Source of the DNA: Pelagadaptatus aseana
Lineage (GTDB): Bacteria; Pseudomonadota; Gammaproteobacteria; Pseudomonadales; Cellvibrionaceae
Assembly: GCA_040365065.1 (NCBI GenBank)
Contig: BAABNI010000001.1
Location: 372,001-436,000, forward strand
DNA length: 64,000 nucleotides
Direction: 5' to 3'
The position numbers and the translations under genes were made by a program. The notes beneath the pieces were generated by a model, which was given only the letters and a program-made list of their open reading frames with translations, did not search any database and was not told the DNA's origin. Shown piece after piece: positions 51,770-63,241 of the stretch. Within the stretch, counting starts at the first letter, position 1, and every line of letters begins with the position of its first letter.

Positions 51770-53473
51770 TTACTGACCGCGATTAATGGGTGTGATACTG
51801 GCCGATTCCCGAAGCTTTGTTTTGTAACTGGAAGTCCCCGCTTCATAAATCCTGACGCAATTACGCCCCATGCTTTTCGCTTCATAGAGAGCCAGATCCG
51901 CTTCATGCAATAGCTCACTGGCGGTCTGGCCCGTTTCAAGCTGCGCCAACCCCAGACTGATGGTCAGACTGAACGAGTGTTGATCGTAAACAACCACTTG
52001 CTGCTCCACCTTGTTACGCAACCGCTCTGCCAACATAGCCGCTTCTGCAATCGTGGTATTGGGGCAAGTAACCGCAAACTCTTCACCCCCAAGGCGCGCG
52101 ACTTCATCACCGTTACGGATGCTCTCCGTCAGACACAGGCTGATAATCCTGAGCGCTTCGTCACCGGCGGCATGGGTGTATTGGTCGTTGACGTCCTTAA
52201 AGAAATCAATATCTGCCACCATCACCACCAGATTGGAACCGGAGCGATCGGCCTGGCTGATGTCGCGCTCCAGCACTTTCATAAAATGCCGCCGGTTGGG
52301 CAGGTTGGTCAACACATCGGTGCGCGCCTCCTGCTCGGCGCGATCTTTAGCCTCTTCCAGATCCCGTGTGCGCAAACGCACTTCGGAACGTAGATGGAAG
52401 ATATGAAACACCATCGCCAGAGCCAGCAACAAAAACAGGCTGAACACTAATGGGCCACGGTACTGCAGCAAAAAGCTCGTCAGCCCGCTATCGCTCTGTT
52501 CCTGATAGATAAAACGGCTCAGATCCACATTCGCCTGTAATTTCCCCTGATCCCGAAACACCTCGGCAATCTGATTCCAGCGTGACTGATTCATGTAACC
52601 GACTGGTACCACATCAGCCAGCATAAGCTTAATCAACTCTCGGGCTTCAAACATCAGATCTTCGCGGGATTTATTCTGGCTGTTGTATTTCAGCAGAATG
52701 ATGTCGACGATTTCATCGGGATGGTTGATTGCGTACTGCCAGCCTTTGAAGGAGGCTTCGCGAAACTTTTGTACCAGCTCGGGCCGAGTTTCAATCAGGC
52801 CATCGGTGGTCACCAGGATATCGCCATAGAAATTAACGCCAAAATCCCGCGGGTGAAAGATTGTGTAGGGGACGTTGTAACGCTTCAGGGTTCTGGGTTC
52901 GTTGGTGATATAGGCATTGATGGCATCGAGTTCACCCTCAATGATTTTATCCACCCCCAACAGACCGGGCATCAACTCAACTTCGTAGATTTTAACGCCG
53001 CCATTTTCCATCATGGAGACCAGCTCGGCATTCATATAACCGGTCACCAGACGGACGCGCTTGCCCTTCAAATCCTGCAACGTCTCAATACCCGCATCTT
53101 TTCGCGCCAGCAGTACTGAAGGCGAATGCTGGAAGATCGCACCGAGCGCCACCAGAGGCACGCCATTGGCCCGGTAGATCAGAACACCGCTGTCACTCAC
53201 TGCGAAATGGGCCCGACCACTGATCAGACTGTCGACGGGCGTCAGGCCCTGGGTTCGCTCTTCAATCACGACATCCAGACCCGCTTCGCGGTAGTAACCT
53301 TTCTCCAGCGCGGCATAGTAACCGGCAAACTGAAACTGGTGCAGCCACTTCAACTGCAGCACCACGGGACCATTTTGCTCCTGAGCCCCTGCGAAGGCGG
53401 CGGCACAGATCAGCAACAGGGCAAGACCGAGATGTTGCAACAAACTGCTTAATGACCTGCCAGAGCGCCTCAT
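51770..53473 (-). CDS. Periplasmic substrate-binding domain (NMT1/THI5-like) fused to a GGDEF diguanylate cyclase
   Basis: 567 residues from the ATG at 53473 (AAGG upstream). Signal sequence, then a NMT1-like periplasmic domain (LQLKWLHQFQFAGYYAALEKGYYREAGLDVVIEE), a transmembrane helix (GPLVFSLFLLLALAMVFHIF), and a GGDEF domain whose active site reads ARLGGEEFAVTCPNT (GGEEF). It should make cyclic-di-GMP in response to a bound periplasmic ligand, perhaps a thiamine-pyrimidine-like compound (inference). Confidence 0.92.
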   Translation of the reverse strand: MRRSGRSLSSLLQHLGLALLLICAAAFAGAQEQNGPVVLQLKWLHQFQFAGYYAALEKGYYREAGLDVVIEERTQGLTPVDSLISGRAHFAVSDSGVLIYRANGVPLVALGAIFQHSPSVLLARKDAGIETLQDLKGKRVRLVTGYMNAELVSMMENGGVKIYEVELMPGLLGVDKIIEGELDAINAYITNEPRTLKRYNVPYTIFHPRDFGVNFYGDILVTTDGLIETRPELVQKFREASFKGWQYAINHPDEIVDIILLKYNSQNKSREDLMFEARELIKLMLADVVPVGYMNQSRWNQIAEVFRDQGKLQANVDLSRFIYQEQSDSGLTSFLLQYRGPLVFSLFLLLALAMVFHIFHLRSEVRLRTRDLEEAKDRAEQEARTDVLTNLPNRRHFMKVLERDISQADRSGSNLVVMVADIDFFKDVNDQYTHAAGDEALRIISLCLTESIRNGDEVARLGGEEFAVTCPNTTIAEAAMLAERLRNKVEQQVVVYDQHSFSLTISLGLAQLETGQTASELLHEADLALYEAKSMGRNCVRIYEAGTSSYKTKLRESASITPINRGQ

Positions 53474-53548
53474 GGGAACCTTACTCGCACCAAAAAGCAC
53501 AGTTTAAAAAATGACCCCCCCGGTCACCAGCCACAAACGGGGGATATT

Positions 53549-55057
53549 TTAGCCACATTGCCTGTCCAGCACCCGGTAACTTAATGCCTCGTGAATATCG
53601 TTATCCTCCAGCGCCTCTCTGGCCGCCAGATCGGCAATGGTGCGTGCCACTTTTAACACCCTGTGCAAAGCCCGGGCGGACAAACCCAATGCATCCGTGG
53701 CAGTCTCCAGCAGACTCTGCTGCCGCGCCGATAAGGCACAGTGATGCATCAATTTCTGCCCCTGCAACTGACCGTTATAGCAACCCTGACGCTGGTACTG
53801 AATGCTGCGCGCCACCGCTACGCGCCCAGCAATCTGCGGAGAATCCTCGCCTGTTACCGGTCGATACAAATCCCCAGACGCCAGAGGCTGAACCGGAATG
53901 TGCAAATCAATCCGGTCCAATAACGGGCCTGAAATTTTGCCGCGATAGCGATTGACCTGATCCGGAGTACAGCGACAGCGTCCGCGCTCATCCCCCCAGT
54001 AACCACAGGGACAGGGGTTCATCGCCGCCACCAATTGAAAACGGCAGGGGAACTCCATCTGTGCCGCAGCCCGGGACACCCTGATAAAGCCATTCTCGAG
54101 GGGCTCTCGCAACACTTCCAGAACCTGCCGCTGGAATTCCGGCAGCTCATCCAGAAACAGTACCCCGCGATGGGCCAGCGATATTTCCCCCGGCCTTGGC
54201 TGTGGACCGCCGCCCACCAGCGCGGCGGCAGAAGCGGTATGGTGCGGCGCCACAAACGGTCGTGCAGGGTAACCCAGAGGTGCCTGTGGCTTTTGCCGGG
54301 AAACCGACTGAATCGCCGCCACCTCCATGGCTTCCTCCCGGGTCAACACCGGCAGCAATCCAGGCAGGCGCGAAGCCAGCATCGACTTACCCGTGCCCGG
54401 TGCCCCAAACATCAGCAGATGATGCTGTCCTGCCGCTGCAATTTCGAGCGCCCGCTTGGCCTGAAGCTGGCCTTTGACTTCACTCAGATCGAGAGTCGCT
54501 TGGGCGTCCGGGGCGTAGGCAACCGGCGGATGGGGCAACAGAGGCTGCTGACCAAACAGATGCGCCACCACATCCAACAGCGAGTGACTGCTCAATACTT
54601 CGGTGGCCTCACATAGGGAGGCCTCCGGGCCATTTTCCGCGCAACAGATCAAGCGCCGCTGCTGCGCGCCACAAGCCTGAGCCGCGGGCAGGATGCCTGC
54701 CGTCGGTCGCAGCCCGCCATTGAGGGACAGCTCACCGACAAATTCATAATCCTGCAGCTTTTCCTCGGGCACCTGACCGGATGCCACCAGAATCCCTAGG
54801 GCAATCGCCAGATCAAACTGGCCCCCCTGTTTCGGTAGTTCGGCGGGCGCCATATTGATGGTAATGCGCCGTGCCGGAAACTCAAACTGGCTATTGAGGA
54901 TGGCACTGCGCACCCGGTCGCGACTTTCACGCACGGACGTTTCGGCCATACCCACAATGGACAGCGCCGGCAGGCCATTAGAAAGATGCACTTCCACCGT
55001 AACCAGAGGCGCTTCGATGCCGTAATTGGCGCGGCTATAGACAATGGCCAGTGACAT
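53549..55057 (-). CDS. comM: YifB/ComM family Mg-chelatase-like AAA ATPase
   Basis: 502 residues. Walker A GAPGTGKSMLASRLPGLLP, then VAPHHTASAAALVGGG and LFLDELPEFQRQVLEVLREPLE (Walker B), FIRVSRAA, with an N-terminal ChlI-like substrate domain (TVEVHLSNGLPALSIVGMAETSVRESRDRVRSA). ComM-type proteins help branch migration during natural transformation. Confidence 0.92.
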   Translation of the reverse strand: MSLAIVYSRANYGIEAPLVTVEVHLSNGLPALSIVGMAETSVRESRDRVRSAILNSQFEFPARRITINMAPAELPKQGGQFDLAIALGILVASGQVPEEKLQDYEFVGELSLNGGLRPTAGILPAAQACGAQQRRLICCAENGPEASLCEATEVLSSHSLLDVVAHLFGQQPLLPHPPVAYAPDAQATLDLSEVKGQLQAKRALEIAAAGQHHLLMFGAPGTGKSMLASRLPGLLPVLTREEAMEVAAIQSVSRQKPQAPLGYPARPFVAPHHTASAAALVGGGPQPRPGEISLAHRGVLFLDELPEFQRQVLEVLREPLENGFIRVSRAAAQMEFPCRFQLVAAMNPCPCGYWGDERGRCRCTPDQVNRYRGKISGPLLDRIDLHIPVQPLASGDLYRPVTGEDSPQIAGRVAVARSIQYQRQGCYNGQLQGQKLMHHCALSARQQSLLETATDALGLSARALHRVLKVARTIADLAAREALEDNDIHEALSYRVLDRQCG

Positions 55058-55139
55058 GGCGATTCCCGATGCTTAAAAATCGAGACAGTCTGACTCTTCA
55101 GGCGTCAGACCAACACCAGACACAGGTATGGAAGAATAC

Positions 55140-56465
55140 CTAAAACCATTGTTTCTCGCGGGGGAAGCGTCGCCACACAATCAGAAGACAAAACAGTAAC
55201 ACCGCGCCCATCGACAACCAGATCAACAGCAGGGCATCACTGAGACTGCCCCCCTGAAAAGTCACCTGATTTTTGATGCCGCCACCAATGCCTCCGGCCA
55301 GGGCAATGCCCAGAGTTTCGGCCATCCCTGTGGCAGCAGCCGTTGCCCCCTCTTTGCCGTCACGAGTAGCCAGCATCGCAGCAGTGGCAGCGGCGTTAAA
55401 GGTCAACCCCATGCCAAACCCTCCCAGACACCAAGCCAGATACAGCCAGCCAGGGGAGACAGTAGGAATCAAGGTCAGCAGAATAATGGCCAGCGTGATC
55501 AGCAGTAACAGCAGGCCGATCAACATGGAGCGCTGATGGGAAATGCGCTGGTCGAGCCAGGACTGCCCGAACGAAGCAATCACCCAGGTGAAAGCAGCAC
55601 AGGTGAATAACAAGCCCGCCTTGGAGGTAGAAAACCCTCGCTCCTCAATCAGAAACAACGGCATAAAGGTTTCCATACCAAAGAAGGCAAAAAACGACAG
55701 CCCCAGTAGCACAACCGCAACGGCCAGAGGGCTCCTGAGCTGCAGCCAACCCTCGGGCATCACCCGGTTGAGCGGTGGCCAGATACCCACCAGCGCCACT
55801 GGCAGCAACAGCCACAACCAACCCATCGGCTCGGATACCACCCAGAATATCAACAGCGACCAGCAACCGATTTGCAACGCATTTTTCAGGGAGTCATAAC
55901 AGGGCTGCTGAGGCTCGTAATCCAGCGCTCGCAACTGGGGCACAACCAACAGAGCGATCAATGCCACCAAGGGAATTTGCAGAATAAAGATCCAGCGCCA
56001 GCTGAGATAATCCACCAACAAGCCGCCGACCACCGGTGCCAGCAGGGAGGGCAATAACCAGGCGGAATCGAGCATAGCCACCATCCGTGATTTGATTTCA
56101 ACCGCGGCCAGACGATTGATGACGGAATAAGCCACCGTCCAGACCACACCACCGCCAAGCCCCTGCAGCATTCGTGCGGCAATCAGAGTCTGTAGATTCG
56201 GTGCCTGAATCGCCAGCCCCAAACCGACACTGAAAATCAGCAGAGCAAAGCCAAAGATGCCACCGGGGCCATGCTGGTCAATCCAGTCGCCAGCCCATGC
56301 CACTGCCACCAGCGACGTGATCATATAGGCAGCCAATGACAAGCCATACCACTGGGCTCCGCCCAGTTCAGCGACAATATTGGGCAGAGCAATAACCAGC
56401 ACCAGCTCATCAAAAGCATGCAGGGAAACCGCCAGCAGCAAGCCGGCAACCAGGCGTTTACTCAT
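55140..56465 (-). CDS. MFS transporter, DHA family
   Basis: 441 residues from the ATG at 56465, 12-14 helices. The first helix carries FDELVLVIALPNIVAELG, the loop 2-3 motif is GDWIDQHGPGGIFGFALL (motif A) and RMLQGLGGGVVWTVAYSVINRL resembles the drug/H+ antiporter (DHA) group. Substrate unknown. It begins seven bases after rph ends, so it may be read from the same transcript. Confidence 0.85.
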   Translation of the reverse strand: MSKRLVAGLLLAVSLHAFDELVLVIALPNIVAELGGAQWYGLSLAAYMITSLVAVAWAGDWIDQHGPGGIFGFALLIFSVGLGLAIQAPNLQTLIAARMLQGLGGGVVWTVAYSVINRLAAVEIKSRMVAMLDSAWLLPSLLAPVVGGLLVDYLSWRWIFILQIPLVALIALLVVPQLRALDYEPQQPCYDSLKNALQIGCWSLLIFWVVSEPMGWLWLLLPVALVGIWPPLNRVMPEGWLQLRSPLAVAVVLLGLSFFAFFGMETFMPLFLIEERGFSTSKAGLLFTCAAFTWVIASFGQSWLDQRISHQRSMLIGLLLLLITLAIILLTLIPTVSPGWLYLAWCLGGFGMGLTFNAAATAAMLATRDGKEGATAAATGMAETLGIALAGGIGGGIKNQVTFQGGSLSDALLLIWLSMGAVLLFCLLIVWRRFPREKQWF

Positions 56466-56472
56466 TACCAAG

Positions 56473-57192
56473 TTATTCGCTCAGCGCCGCTTGCTGTAAC
56501 TGATTCAGTTCGGTAATGCCCTGCTTGGCCAACGCCATCATCGAGGCGAATTCGGCTTCAGAGAAAGGCTCCCCCTCAGCAGTACCCTGAATTTCGATGA
56601 TGCCGCCATCGTCGGCCATAACAATATTCATGTCGGTTTCTGCATTGGAATCTTCCGGATAATCCAGATCCAGAACCGCCTCACCCTCATAGATGCCCAC
56701 AGAAACCGAAGCAATCATGCGCTTGAGAGGCTCACCGCTGATCCTGTTATTTTGCTTGAGGAAACTGATGGCATCGGCCAGTGCCACACAGGCGCCGGTA
56801 ATCGATGCGGTTCGAGTGCCGCCATCGGCCTGAATCACATCGCAATCAATGGTGATGGTGTTATCGCCCAGCTGCTCCAGATCCAGTGCGGCGCGCAAGG
56901 AGCGGCCAATCAGGCGCTGGATTTCCACAGTGCGACCGCCCTGCTTGCCACGTGCGGCTTCGCGGCCCATGCGGGTACCGGTGGAGCGGGGCAGCATGCC
57001 GTACTCGGCTGTGACCCAACCCTGACCCTGACCGCGCAGAAAGCGAGGCACACCTTCTTCCACAGAAGCGGTGCAGATAACTTTGGTGTTACCAAACTCG
57101 ACCAGAACAGAGCCTTCGGCGTGACAGGTAAAGTTGCGGGTAATACGAACCGGACGAAGCTGTTCCGGTGAACGGCCACTGGGTCTTTGCAT
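56473..57192 (-). CDS. rph: Ribonuclease PH
   Basis: 239 residues. Phosphorolytic 3' trimming of tRNA. Signatures: [62 protein letters not shown], then [23 protein letters not shown] and [26 protein letters not shown]. The N-terminal reading-frame extension is rejected because [17 protein letters not shown] is the usual start. Confidence 0.96.
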   Translation of the reverse strand: MQRPSGRSPEQLRPVRITRNFTCHAEGSVLVEFGNTKVICTASVEEGVPRFLRGQGQGWVTAEYGMLPRSTGTRMGREAARGKQGGRTVEIQRLIGRSLRAALDLEQLGDNTITIDCDVIQADGGTRTASITGACVALADAISFLKQNNRISGEPLKRMIASVSVGIYEGEAVLDLDYPEDSNAETDMNIVMADDGGIIEIQGTAEGEPFSEAEFASMMALAKQGITELNQLQQAALSE

Positions 57193-57319
57193 AATGTAAA
57201 TCCTTGGAGATTGTGCAGGGAGCTTGTCGCTGACAAGAAGATATTGATCTGCCATTATACCCGCCCGACAGATGTCCACATAATTTTAACGACTTTATTG
57301 AATCAGGATACCCGACTCC

Positions 57320-58189
57320 ATGCCAAGCAGTATGACCGGATTTTCCCGCCAGGAGGCTCAGCTCTCTGGTGCCTCCATTAGCTGGGAAGTGCGCAGTGTT
57401 AACCACCGCTATCTGGAACCCAATTTTCGCCTGCCCGACATTGCTCGCGAACTGGAGCCCCAGCTACGCAATGAACTGCGCAAAGCCCTGTCTCGTGGCA
57501 AACTGGAAGTCGCATTCAATTACCAGCTGCAGCAACAGGGCAGCAGCTCGGAACTGGCCCTGAACCAACCTTTGGTAGCACAACTGGCCAAGGCTTCCGA
57601 ACAGCTGAGCCAAAGCCTCAGCAACCCGGCCCAAATCAATCCGGTCGACTTGCTGCGCTGGCCCGGGGTGATCGTGGAGCAGGAACTGGATCGCGACGAG
57701 TTGCTGGATCAGGCCCTGAGTCTGTTCAAGCACACGCTCAAGGGGCTGCTGGAGCACCGCCAGCGCGAAGGCACCGAGTTGCAGCACCTGATCGAGCAGC
57801 GTCTTGACGGCATCTCCGAGCAGGTCGTTATTATTCGTGAAAAATTACCTGCCATTTTGCAGGCCCAGAAAGATCGCCTTCGCGACAAGCTCAATGAACT
57901 GCAAGCGGAAATCGACAGCGAACGATTGGAACAGGAAATGGTCTATCTGGCCCAGAAATCCGACGTGGATGAAGAGCTGGACCGGCTCGACACCCACATC
58001 ACCGAAGTGCGCCGCACCCTGAAGCAGAAGGGGGCCATAGGCCGGCGTCTCGACTTTCTGATGCAGGAACTCAACCGCGAGGCCAATACCCTGTCATCGA
58101 AGTCCATCGTGGTAGACACCACCCAGGCTGCCGTGGAAATCAAAGTTCTGATTGAACAGATGCGCGAGCAGATTCAAAATATTGAGTAA
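57320..58189 (+). CDS. yicC: YicC/YloC family endoribonuclease
   Basis: 289 residues. Family start SMTGFSRQEAQLSGASISWEVRSVNHRYLEPNFRLPD, then a central coiled coil and the C-terminal RLDFLMQELNREANTLSSKSI. YicC is an endoribonuclease acting on small RNAs. It is divergent from rph and precedes gmk by 51 bp, the usual synteny. Confidence 0.93.
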   Translation: MPSSMTGFSRQEAQLSGASISWEVRSVNHRYLEPNFRLPDIARELEPQLRNELRKALSRGKLEVAFNYQLQQQGSSSELALNQPLVAQLAKASEQLSQSLSNPAQINPVDLLRWPGVIVEQELDRDELLDQALSLFKHTLKGLLEHRQREGTELQHLIEQRLDGISEQVVIIREKLPAILQAQKDRLRDKLNELQAEIDSERLEQEMVYLAQKSDVDEELDRLDTHITEVRRTLKQKGAIGRRLDFLMQELNREANTLSSKSIVVDTTQAAVEIKVLIEQMREQIQNIE

Positions 58190-58219
58190 TCCCTTTCCGG
58201 GACAACCACTAAAGAGTGA

Positions 58220-58858
<639 letters not shown>

Positions 58859-59022
58859 CTGGTTGTTTTGCGTACACTGGCCGGCCTTTAAAAATAGGCC
58901 CCAAATGGCTGATTTCTTAGTGAAATTATCCGCTGTGACTGCAATACTGTTGGGCAATGGCCTGTTTCGAGCGATTTGACGCTCACCCCGCTTTATATTT
59001 TTTATGAAAGGCTTGAATTTTT

Positions 59023-59280
59023 ATGGCACGCATTACCGTTGAAGACTGTCTGGACTTTGTAGATAACCGCTTTGAGCTGGTGCTGGTGAGTAGCAAGCGC
59101 GCTCGTCAGATCGCCGTAGGTGGCAAAGACCCGATGGTAGAAGAAGAGAACGACAAGCCAACCGTGATCGCCCTGCGCGAAATCGAGGAAGGTCTGGTCA
59201 ACGCCAGCATCCTGACCCAGAAGGAAGAGCCTGAAGAATTTGAAAACGTTGTTCTCGACGACGCCGCTCCTCAGCTCTGA
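59023..59280 (+). CDS. rpoZ: RNA polymerase omega subunit
   Basis: 85 residues. [34 protein letters not shown] is the family N-terminus with the RxxxLV..A..R pattern, and [18 protein letters not shown] follows. Omega folds beta-prime and binds ppGpp with it. It is just before spoT, a classic pairing. Confidence 0.97.
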   Translation: MARITVEDCLDFVDNRFELVLVSSKRARQIAVGGKDPMVEEENDKPTVIALREIEEGLVNASILTQKEEPEEFENVVLDDAAPQL

Positions 59281-59313
59281 TTCCTCAACTAGTTAGGGGG
59301 ATGGCAACACAGC

Positions 59314-61428
59314 ATGCAATCGCTTGAGTCACTGAGCCACCGGCTCTCCTCCTATCTGGCACCCTCCCAGATCAATCGCGTCAAGCGCGCTTATTTTTAC
59401 GCCGAGCAGGCCCACGATGGGCAGATGCGTCGTAGCGGCGAACCCTACGTAACCCATCCTCTGGAAGTCGCCAACATTCTGGCCGGCATGCACATGGATC
59501 ATCAGAGCCTGATGGCCGCCATGCTACACGATGTGATCGAAGACACCACCGTTCCCAAGGAGGCCATCGCCAAACAGTTTGGCGAAACCGTGGCCGAGCT
59601 GGTCGATGGCGTCAGCAAACTGACCCAGTTCGAGTTCGAATCTCAGGCCGAGAAACAGGCGGAAAATTTCCAGAAAATGGCGCTGGCCATGGCCAAAGAC
59701 ATCCGCGTCATTCTGGTGAAGCTGGCCGATCGCCTGCACAACATGCGCACTCTGGGCGCCTTGCGCCCGGAAAAGAAACGCCGCATCGCCAAGGAAACCC
59801 TCGAAATCTACGCCCCCATCGCTCAGCGTCTGGGCATGAACAACGTGCGACTGGAGCTGGAAAATCGCGGCTTTTCCGCCATGTACCCGCTGCGTTGTGA
59901 GCGCTTGCAAACTGCCCTGAAGGCGGCGCGAGGCAACCGCAAAGAGCTGGTGGAAAAAATCCAGAGCGCCATTGAGCTGCGTCTGGAGCAGGAAAACATC
60001 AACGCTCTGGTGATCGGACGGGAAAAGCACCTCTACAGCATTTACAAAAAAATGCGTAATAAGAAGAAGTCCTTTAAAGAAATCATGGACGTCTATGCGT
60101 TTCGCATTATTGTCGACAATGTGGACAGCTGTTATCGGGTACTGGGTGCCGTGCACAACCTCTACAAGCCGGTGATTGGCGAATTCAAAGACTACATTGC
60201 CATCCCCAAAACCAATGGCTACCAATCCCTGCACACGGTGCTGGTCGGTATGCACGGCGTACCCATCGAAGTGCAAATCCGCACCAAGGATATGGACGAG
60301 ATGGCCAACTCCGGGATTGCCGCCCACTGGCTCTACAAAAGCGAAACTCCGGACGACACCCCAACCGGCAGTCACGCCCGCGCCCGTCAGTGGATTCAAG
60401 GGTTGCTGGAAATGCAGCAGCGCGCCGGTGATTCGCTGGAATTTATCGAGAACGTCAAGATCGATCTGTTCCCGGATGAAATTTACGTCTTTACCCCCAA
60501 AGGCAAGATCATTGAGCTGCCCGCCGGCGCCACCGCGGTAGACTTTGCCTATACGGTGCACACCGATGTCGGTAACCGCTGTGTTGCCTGTAAGATCAAT
60601 GATCGTCTGGCCCCCTTATCGCAGCCACTGCAGAGCGGCCAGAAAGTCAAAGTGATTACCACGCCGGGAGCCCAGCCCAATCCCAACTGGCTCAATTTTG
60701 TCACCACCGCCAAGGCGCGCAGCAGTATCCGCCACTTCCTCAAAAACCAGCGTCACCAGCACTCGGTTGAGCTGGGCCAGCGCATGCTGGAGCGGGCACT
60801 GCAAGAGCGCAAAATCGATTTTGACAAACTCAGTGAAGACGAGATTCAGCACCTGATCGACACCGCTAACGCACCGTCACTGGAGGCGCTGCTGGAAGAC
60901 ATTGGTCTGGGCAATCGGATTGCTCATGCGGTGGCGAAAATTCTGGGTGAGGACTCTGGAGAAGAAACCAACCAGAGCATCTATTCGCCCGTGATGATCG
61001 ACTCTTCCGATGGCGTGATGGTGAGCTTTGCCCGCTGCTGCCGTCCCATCCCCGGCGACCCGATTATTGGCCATATCAGCCCGGGTAAAGGTCTGGTTAT
61101 CCATCGCGATGGCTGTCGTAATGTCACCGAAATTCGCAATAATCCCGAGAAGGTCAGCCTGGTCAACTGGGCACCCACGGTAACCGGCGAGTTTCTGGTG
61201 GACATTCGTGCCGAAGTGGCCTCCGAACGGGGCATCATTGCCACCTTGGCAACCCGGATTGCCAGTCAGGGGGCCAGTATCGATAACATTCGCGTCGACG
61301 AACGGGATGCATACAACAGTGTGATTCAGTTGACCATTGGCGTGCACAACCGCGTTCATCTGGCCAATATCTTCCGCAGCGTGCGCTCCATGCGCAACGT
61401 CATCAGCGTGACCCGCAACAAAAATTAA
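59314..61428 (+). CDS. spoT: Bifunctional (p)ppGpp synthase/hydrolase SpoT
   Basis: 704 residues. HD hydrolase domain: [32 protein letters not shown]; synthetase domain: [54 protein letters not shown] region ([35 protein letters not shown]) and a C-terminal ACT domain ([25 protein letters not shown]). Both activities' conserved residues are present, so it should set the stringent response in both directions. Confidence 0.96.
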   Translation: MQSLESLSHRLSSYLAPSQINRVKRAYFYAEQAHDGQMRRSGEPYVTHPLEVANILAGMHMDHQSLMAAMLHDVIEDTTVPKEAIAKQFGETVAELVDGVSKLTQFEFESQAEKQAENFQKMALAMAKDIRVILVKLADRLHNMRTLGALRPEKKRRIAKETLEIYAPIAQRLGMNNVRLELENRGFSAMYPLRCERLQTALKAARGNRKELVEKIQSAIELRLEQENINALVIGREKHLYSIYKKMRNKKKSFKEIMDVYAFRIIVDNVDSCYRVLGAVHNLYKPVIGEFKDYIAIPKTNGYQSLHTVLVGMHGVPIEVQIRTKDMDEMANSGIAAHWLYKSETPDDTPTGSHARARQWIQGLLEMQQRAGDSLEFIENVKIDLFPDEIYVFTPKGKIIELPAGATAVDFAYTVHTDVGNRCVACKINDRLAPLSQPLQSGQKVKVITTPGAQPNPNWLNFVTTAKARSSIRHFLKNQRHQHSVELGQRMLERALQERKIDFDKLSEDEIQHLIDTANAPSLEALLEDIGLGNRIAHAVAKILGEDSGEETNQSIYSPVMIDSSDGVMVSFARCCRPIPGDPIIGHISPGKGLVIHRDGCRNVTEIRNNPEKVSLVNWAPTVTGEFLVDIRAEVASERGIIATLATRIASQGASIDNIRVDERDAYNSVIQLTIGVHNRVHLANIFRSVRSMRNVISVTRNKN

Positions 61429-61454
61429 TTCAGCAATCCGATAACGGAGGCACC

Positions 61455-61838
61455 GTGACCAATAAAGCCATCATTCAAACCAACGGCGCCCCGGAAGCCA
61501 TTGGGACCTACTCTCAAGCCGTCAAAGTCAATAATACCGTCTACCTGTCAGGCCAGATTCCTCTGGACCCGGCATCCATGACGCTGGTGCAAGGGGATTT
61601 TGCCGATCAGGCTCACCAGGTGTTTAAAAACCTGCAAGCCGTTTGTGAGGCAGCGGGCGGCAGTCTGGCCGACATCGTCAAACTTAATATTTTTATGACC
61701 GATCTGGGTAACTTTCCCGTGATCAACGATGTCATGGCGCAGTATTTTGAACAACCCTATCCCGCCCGGGCTGCAGTCGGGGTCAAACAATTGCCCAAAG
61801 ACGCTCAGGTTGAAGCTGACGGAATCATGGTAATTTAG
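61455..61838 (+). CDS. ridA: RidA family reactive-intermediate deaminase
   Basis: 127 residues from GTG. RidA signatures: [27 protein letters not shown], then [27 protein letters not shown] and [27 protein letters not shown] with the catalytic Arg. It hydrolyses 2-aminoacrylate and related imines. Its stop TAG overlaps the stop of phoR on the other strand. Confidence 0.95.
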   Translation: MTNKAIIQTNGAPEAIGTYSQAVKVNNTVYLSGQIPLDPASMTLVQGDFADQAHQVFKNLQAVCEAAGGSLADIVKLNIFMTDLGNFPVINDVMAQYFEQPYPARAAVGVKQLPKDAQVEADGIMVI

Positions 61839-63121
61839 AAGGGTTCAACCGACGCAAAAATACAGGTAAAGGTACTGCCCCTGCCGACTTTACTATCAAT
61901 TTCCAGCTCGGCATTGTGGCGGGTGAGAATGTGTTTGACGATGGCCAGACCCAAGCCAGTACCCCCAGTTTGGGAATTGTGGCTGTCATCGGCGCGATAA
62001 AAGCGCTCGGTAAGACGTGGCAGGTGCACCGGATCAATGCCCTCACCCCGGTCGATAAAGCTGACATGCACCTTGTTGTTTTTAATTCTGGCTGACACTT
62101 TGATTTCGGTACCCGGTTCGGAGTACTTGACCGCATTGGTGATCAGATTGGTGAACGCGCTGCGCAGCTCTTTTTTATAACCATCAATTTGCAGCGCCGG
62201 ATCACACTCCAGTTTGAAGCTGTGGTTTTTGTCACCGCTGACGAGTTCACCTTCCTCGACCACTTTTTCCAGCATGCGTTGTAGCCTGATGCTGGTCTTG
62301 GGCTCCTGATTGTCTTTCGATTCCAGTTTGGAAAGGGACAGCAGATCGACGATCAGATCGGACATGCGATTGGCTTGCTGCTCCATCTGTGCAAGTGGCT
62401 TCTCCCAGGGTTTGGGACAGGCATCTGAGTATTTAAGGGTTTCGATATAGCCTTTGAGCACCGTCAGCGGGGTACGCAATTCATGGGACGCGTTGGCCAC
62501 GAAGTCTTTTCGCACCTGTTGTAGCTTCTGTAACCGGGTAATATCGCGAATCACAATGGCCGCCTCACCCTGACCAAAGCGGTTGACCTGCAGTTGCAAA
62601 AATGTGGATTCCGAGCGCGGCGCCGGAAGCTCCAGCGGCTCGTCGTAGTCGCCAGATTCAAAGTATTCGATAAAACTGGGGTGCCGCAAAAAATTAACCA
62701 GTGGACTGCCGTATTCCCGAGCCCTGAGCCCCAGCATGCGGCGGGCAGCGGGGTTGAACATATCAATATTGCCGTTTGCATCGAGCAGGACAATGCCATT
62801 GTGAAGTGAATCGGTGACTTCCCGGGTGCGACTGATCACGGCCTGCAGACGATTGCGCTCGCGCTTTTGATGATTTTGCAGGCGCACGATGCTGTCGACG
62901 ATTTCGCCCCAGATACCCTCGAAATCGGGTGGCGGATTCTGACTGTGCTTAAGCCACAAATCCAGTTGGCGGATCCTCCACAGGGTCCAGGCCATGTAGA
63001 TACCACCGCAGAGAATCAAGGTCCATTCCAGCTGCCCATTGATCAGTCCAAAGGCAATACTGAGCAGAGTTAATAATATGACCCGCCGAAATTCAGCGGG
63101 AAAGCCTCTGTTTAATTCCAT
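61835..63121 (-). CDS. phoR: Phosphate regulon sensor kinase PhoR
   Basis: 428 residues. Two short N-terminal helices ([35 protein letters not shown]), a PAS-like domain ([27 protein letters not shown]), then His[19 protein letters not shown] and HATPase [28 protein letters not shown]. Length and domain order match PhoR. It follows phoB by 120 bp. Convergent overlap with ridA by four bases. Confidence 0.95.
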   Translation of the reverse strand: MELNRGFPAEFRRVILLTLLSIAFGLINGQLEWTLILCGGIYMAWTLWRIRQLDLWLKHSQNPPPDFEGIWGEIVDSIVRLQNHQKRERNRLQAVISRTREVTDSLHNGIVLLDANGNIDMFNPAARRMLGLRAREYGSPLVNFLRHPSFIEYFESGDYDEPLELPAPRSESTFLQLQVNRFGQGEAAIVIRDITRLQKLQQVRKDFVANASHELRTPLTVLKGYIETLKYSDACPKPWEKPLAQMEQQANRMSDLIVDLLSLSKLESKDNQEPKTSIRLQRMLEKVVEEGELVSGDKNHSFKLECDPALQIDGYKKELRSAFTNLITNAVKYSEPGTEIKVSARIKNNKVHVSFIDRGEGIDPVHLPRLTERFYRADDSHNSQTGGTGLGLAIVKHILTRHNAELEIDSKVGRGSTFTCIFASVEPF

Positions 63122-63241
63122 TCTCTGCTGTGTTCCTGATATCAGACTGGCAGTTATTTTAGTCCGCTATGGCCTGTTATCGCTAATTAGATTTTGGTGG
63201 AACATGATTTGCGTCAATCGACCAGAAATCAGAGTGATCAA

